Assembly (NCBI GenBank): GCA_002841885.1
Contig: PHBE01000002.1
Span: 248,001-312,000 of the forward strand
Direction of reading: 5' to 3'
From: Deltaproteobacteria bacterium HGW-Deltaproteobacteria-18
Lineage (GTDB): Bacteria; Desulfobacterota; Desulfovibrionia; Desulfovibrionales; Desulfomicrobiaceae
Length of the DNA stretch: 64,000 bases
The notes under the pieces were generated by a model. It did no database searches and had not been told where the DNA came from. It saw nothing but the letters and a program-made list of their open reading frames with translations. Shown here in pieces: positions 61,869-64,000 of the stretch; positions within the stretch are counted from its first letter, which is position 1, and each line of letters begins with the position of its first letter. A program made the translations under genes and the position numbers.

Positions 61869-62645
61869 CTAGAATTCTCCAGCCGCGACCACTTCCTCTT
61901 CCAGCATATCAAGTATTCGTGCCGTCATTCGGGCGTACTCGGGATTGCTGCGGTCCCGCGGATGTTCAAGCCCGACATCGATCACTTCACGGATTCTGCC
62001 CGGCCGGGCCGTCATGACCACGATGCGGTCGGCCAAATATACGGCCTCGTCCACGCTGTGGGTGACCAGGATCACCGTCTTCCTCGTCTCCCGCCAGATG
62101 CGCAGCAGCTCTTTTTGCATGAGGATGCGCGTGTGCGCGTCAAGAGCGCCAAAGGGTTCGTCCATGAGCAGGACCTGCGGGTCCGTGGCCAGGGCCCGCG
62201 CAATGGCCACCCGCTGCCGCATGCCCCCTGACAGTTCGTAGGGAAAGGCTTCGGCAAACCGGGTCATCCCCACCAGGCCGAGATAATGCATGGCAATTTC
62301 GATCCGCGCCGCCTTTTTTTCCTGCAGGAACTCAAGCCCCAGGCAAACATTGTCGCGCACGGTGCGCCAGGGTAAAACCGAATATTCCTGAAAAACCATG
62401 CCCACATCCCGGTGAGGACGGTCCAGCGGGCGATCATTGTAAGTGGTCTGTCCGCCGTCGGCCCGCTCCAGGCCGGAAATGATCCGCAGCAATGTAGATT
62501 TGCCGCATCCCGATGGCCCGACAATGCACACGAACTCGCCACGGCCAATCTGCAGGCTTGCCTTTTCAAGTGCGGCAATAGCCAGTCCGCGTTCGGTTAA
62601 GAAGGATTTGCTCACTTCGCGGACATGCACAATATGGTTCATCAA
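61869..62645 (-). CDS. ABC transporter ATP-binding protein (SsuB/TauB/NrtD type)
   Basis: A 258-residue ATPase for import of an anionic compound (nitrate, sulfonate, taurine, cyanate or similar). Walker A GPSGCGKST, Q-loop MVFQEYSVLPWRTVRDNVCL, signature LSGGMRQRVAIARAL and Walker B VLLMDEPFGALDAHTR are intact. It starts directly (1 nt) after the permease stop. The group is used for nitrate/sulfonate/pyrimidine-precursor uptake; substrate specificity is set by the binding protein, which is cut by the window end. Confidence 0.92.
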   Translation of the reverse strand: MMNHIVHVREVSKSFLTERGLAIAALEKASLQIGRGEFVCIVGPSGCGKSTLLRIISGLERADGGQTTYNDRPLDRPHRDVGMVFQEYSVLPWRTVRDNVCLGLEFLQEKKAARIEIAMHYLGLVGMTRFAEAFPYELSGGMRQRVAIARALATDPQVLLMDEPFGALDAHTRILMQKELLRIWRETRKTVILVTHSVDEAVYLADRIVVMTARPGRIREVIDVGLEHPRDRSNPEYARMTARILDMLEEEVVAAGEF

Positions 62646-63485
62646 TTACCTCGCAAGCCGCTGCCACGAAAAGCATCTGCGTTCAATCCGCCTGAAAAGC
62701 CAATCCATGAGCGCTCCGGTCAGCCCGATGCTGAACATTCCGGCGACCACAATATCCGTCGAAGCCATGGTGTAGGCGTGGGTGATCAGATATCCGACTC
62801 CCGAGATGCTTCCGGGAAGCATTTCAGCCGAGACCAGGCACATCCAGGCCACGCCCAGGCCGATGCGCATGCCGTTGACCATGGACGGCAAGGCCGCCGG
62901 AAGCAGAATCTTGCGGAAAATATCAAACTCGCCGGCGCCGAGGACGCGAGCAGTGTCGATGAAGACACGATTTACATTTCGCACGCCGTGGATGCTGCTG
63001 GTCAGCACCGGATAGAAGGCGCCGATAAAAATGATGAATATCATCGAATACTTGAAATTATTGAGATAAACAAACCACAGTCCGCGATCCACCCCGAAGA
63101 GATCCGCGAAGCTCGCGATTCCGAACCAGGCCATGACCAGGGGAACCCAGGCCAGAGGCGGAATGGGGCGAAAGAGATTCAGGAAGTCTCCGAACATGGT
63201 GTGCACCGATACGTAGTATCCCATGGCGATGCCCAGCGGAATCGCGACAAGAACGGCCACGATATAGCCGATCAGCACTCTGAACAGGCTGACCACGACA
63301 TTGGTGATCAGGGAACCCATGCTCAGCAGGTCTTCGTTCGGGTGAAACAGCAGTTCGGCGACATCTCCCACCGTGGGCAGGATGACCTTGTTTCCGATCA
63401 GCAGTGCAGCCCACGACCAGATGGCAAGAAAGGCGAGAACAGTCGCCAAGGAAAGAATCCGGTGAAAAGAGCTGTGCATTGTCAA
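62646..63485 (-). CDS. ABC transporter permease (SsuC/TauC type)
   Basis: A 279-residue integral membrane protein with about six TMs and the EAA-type loop (DTARVLGAGEFDIFRKILLP). FRPIPPLAWVPLVMAWFGIA and GLGVAWMCLVSAEMLPGSIS are SsuC/TauC-family signatures. It lies between the binding-protein and ATPase genes in a minus-strand operon. Confidence 0.92.
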   Translation of the reverse strand: MTMHSSFHRILSLATVLAFLAIWSWAALLIGNKVILPTVGDVAELLFHPNEDLLSMGSLITNVVVSLFRVLIGYIVAVLVAIPLGIAMGYYVSVHTMFGDFLNLFRPIPPLAWVPLVMAWFGIASFADLFGVDRGLWFVYLNNFKYSMIFIIFIGAFYPVLTSSIHGVRNVNRVFIDTARVLGAGEFDIFRKILLPAALPSMVNGMRIGLGVAWMCLVSAEMLPGSISGVGYLITHAYTMASTDIVVAGMFSIGLTGALMDWLFRRIERRCFSWQRLAR

Positions 63486-63533
63486 TTCCGGGGCAACCGC
63501 CGACTCCCCTCCCTGGGGAGTCGGCGGCTCGTG

Positions 63534-64000
63534 TTAATTTTTGTTCAGGAAGCTGAAATCAAAGAGTTTGTCTTCGACTTCGGCGAGGCTTTTGCCTTTG
63601 AGTTCGCCCCGGAACTTGTTCATGGAATTGAGGATTTCAAGATAGGTGGCCTGACCGTTCATCCAGTTCTTGGATGGTTCGGTGGTGTAGACGATGGTGG
63701 ATTTCTGCACCGCTTCAGCCGGGGACCCCGTCCAACCGGCAAGAATCTGACCTTCCTCGGCCTTGTGATCGTTGCACCATTGACCGGACCTGCTCAAAAG
63801 CTCGACCGTCTTGCGCAGAACCTCGGGATGTTCGGCGATAACCGCATCCCGGGCCGCCATGACGCAGCAGGGGAAATTGTGCCAGGCTCCGGCCGGGGGC
63901 AGGTCTCGCAGATCAAGGGCGATATGCCCGACCTTCTTGAGTTCCGAGACTTCGGGATGCGGCGCGGGTCCGACCCAGGCATCGACCTGACCGCTGGTCA
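63534..64000 (-). CDS. ABC transporter substrate-binding protein, 3' part (N-terminus outside window)
   Basis: The frame is open to the window end and encodes the last 154 residues: SGQVDAWVGPAPHPEVSEL, GAWHNFPCCVMAARDAVIAE and VYTTEPSKNWMNGQATYLEI. This is the C-terminal lobe of a NMT1/SsuA-type binding protein. The pattern GQVDAW in the first lines is the usual ligand-binding crossover segment. It is the first visible gene of the uptake operon. Ligand unknown; the signal sequence is beyond the edge. Confidence 0.85.
   Translation of the reverse strand, partial: TSGQVDAWVGPAPHPEVSELKKVGHIALDLRDLPPAGAWHNFPCCVMAARDAVIAEHPEVLRKTVELLSRSGQWCNDHKAEEGQILAGWTGSPAEAVQKSTIVYTTEPSKNWMNGQATYLEILNSMNKFRGELKGKSLAEVEDKLFDFSFLNKN

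Overview
The window looks like a chromosome segment of a mesophilic, GC-rich, anaerobic deltaproteobacterium of the sulfate-reducer type (Desulfovibrionales; a Desulfomicrobium- or Desulfovibrio-like genus is my inference, no marker here fixes it). Grounds: hybrid-cluster protein paired with an A-type flavodiiron protein, an N-type F-ATPase operon, a 2-hydroxyacyl-CoA-dehydratase-like double-cubane protein with its ATPase activator, a Mo/W-bis-MGD reductase operon with TorD-type chaperone, and a split glycyl-tRNA synthetase.

Layout. 1-256: tail of a nucleotide-sugar epimerase/decarboxylase. 428-6424 (minus): branched-chain/aromatic amino-acid uptake operon livK-H-M-G-F plus a phenylacetate-CoA-ligase-type enzyme; a 123-bp palindromic repeat supplies the livF stop codon. 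6630-16328 (minus): housekeeping run mfd, SurA-like chaperone, RodZ-like, recO, glyQ, glyS, rpsT. 16610-23090: a small acidic protein, a periplasmic protein, then a PAS-LuxR regulator, TorD chaperone and a DmsABC-like molybdoenzyme; NarL-like TACCC repeats lie in both promoter regions. 23305-28743 (minus): lytic transglycosylase and a five-gene unit (TPR protein, small membrane protein, OB-fold-like lipoprotein, MacB-type permease and ATPase). 29069-30322: an orphan protein with a possible divergent RelA/SpoT-like domain. 30383-37015 (minus): complete N-ATPase operon atpDCQRBEFAG, preceded by lgt. 37912-41687: two ArsR-type regulators, a DUF318/ArsP-type permease and a dithiol relay (mini-thioredoxin, secreted thioredoxin, CcdA-like). 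41772-43630: 6-phosphogluconolactonase and an Rpn-family nuclease. 43738-49698 (minus): complete RND tripartite efflux system. 49926-52164: two L,D-transpeptidases flanking a Braun-like lipoprotein ending in Lys-Lys. 52488-52870: extremely AT-rich island ahead of a chemoreceptor and its CheW. 55547-58456 (minus): FprA-type flavodiiron protein and Hcp (nitrosative/oxidative defence). 58536-59301: decayed HPP/CBS locus. 59331-61381: double-cubane protein and ASKHA activator. 61446-61740: MITE-like element with 17-bp perfect terminal inverted repeats. 61869-64000 (minus): SsuABC/TauABC/NrtABC-type ABC importer, cut by the window end.

No tRNA, rRNA or CRISPR array was seen. Best candidates for less-described biology are the double-cubane protein pair, the metalloid-permease plus thiol-relay locus with shared operators, the Lpp-like/L,D-transpeptidase cluster, the PAS-LuxR/molybdoenzyme regulatory circuit, the orphan RelA/SpoT-like protein, and the two related palindromes that provide stop codons.
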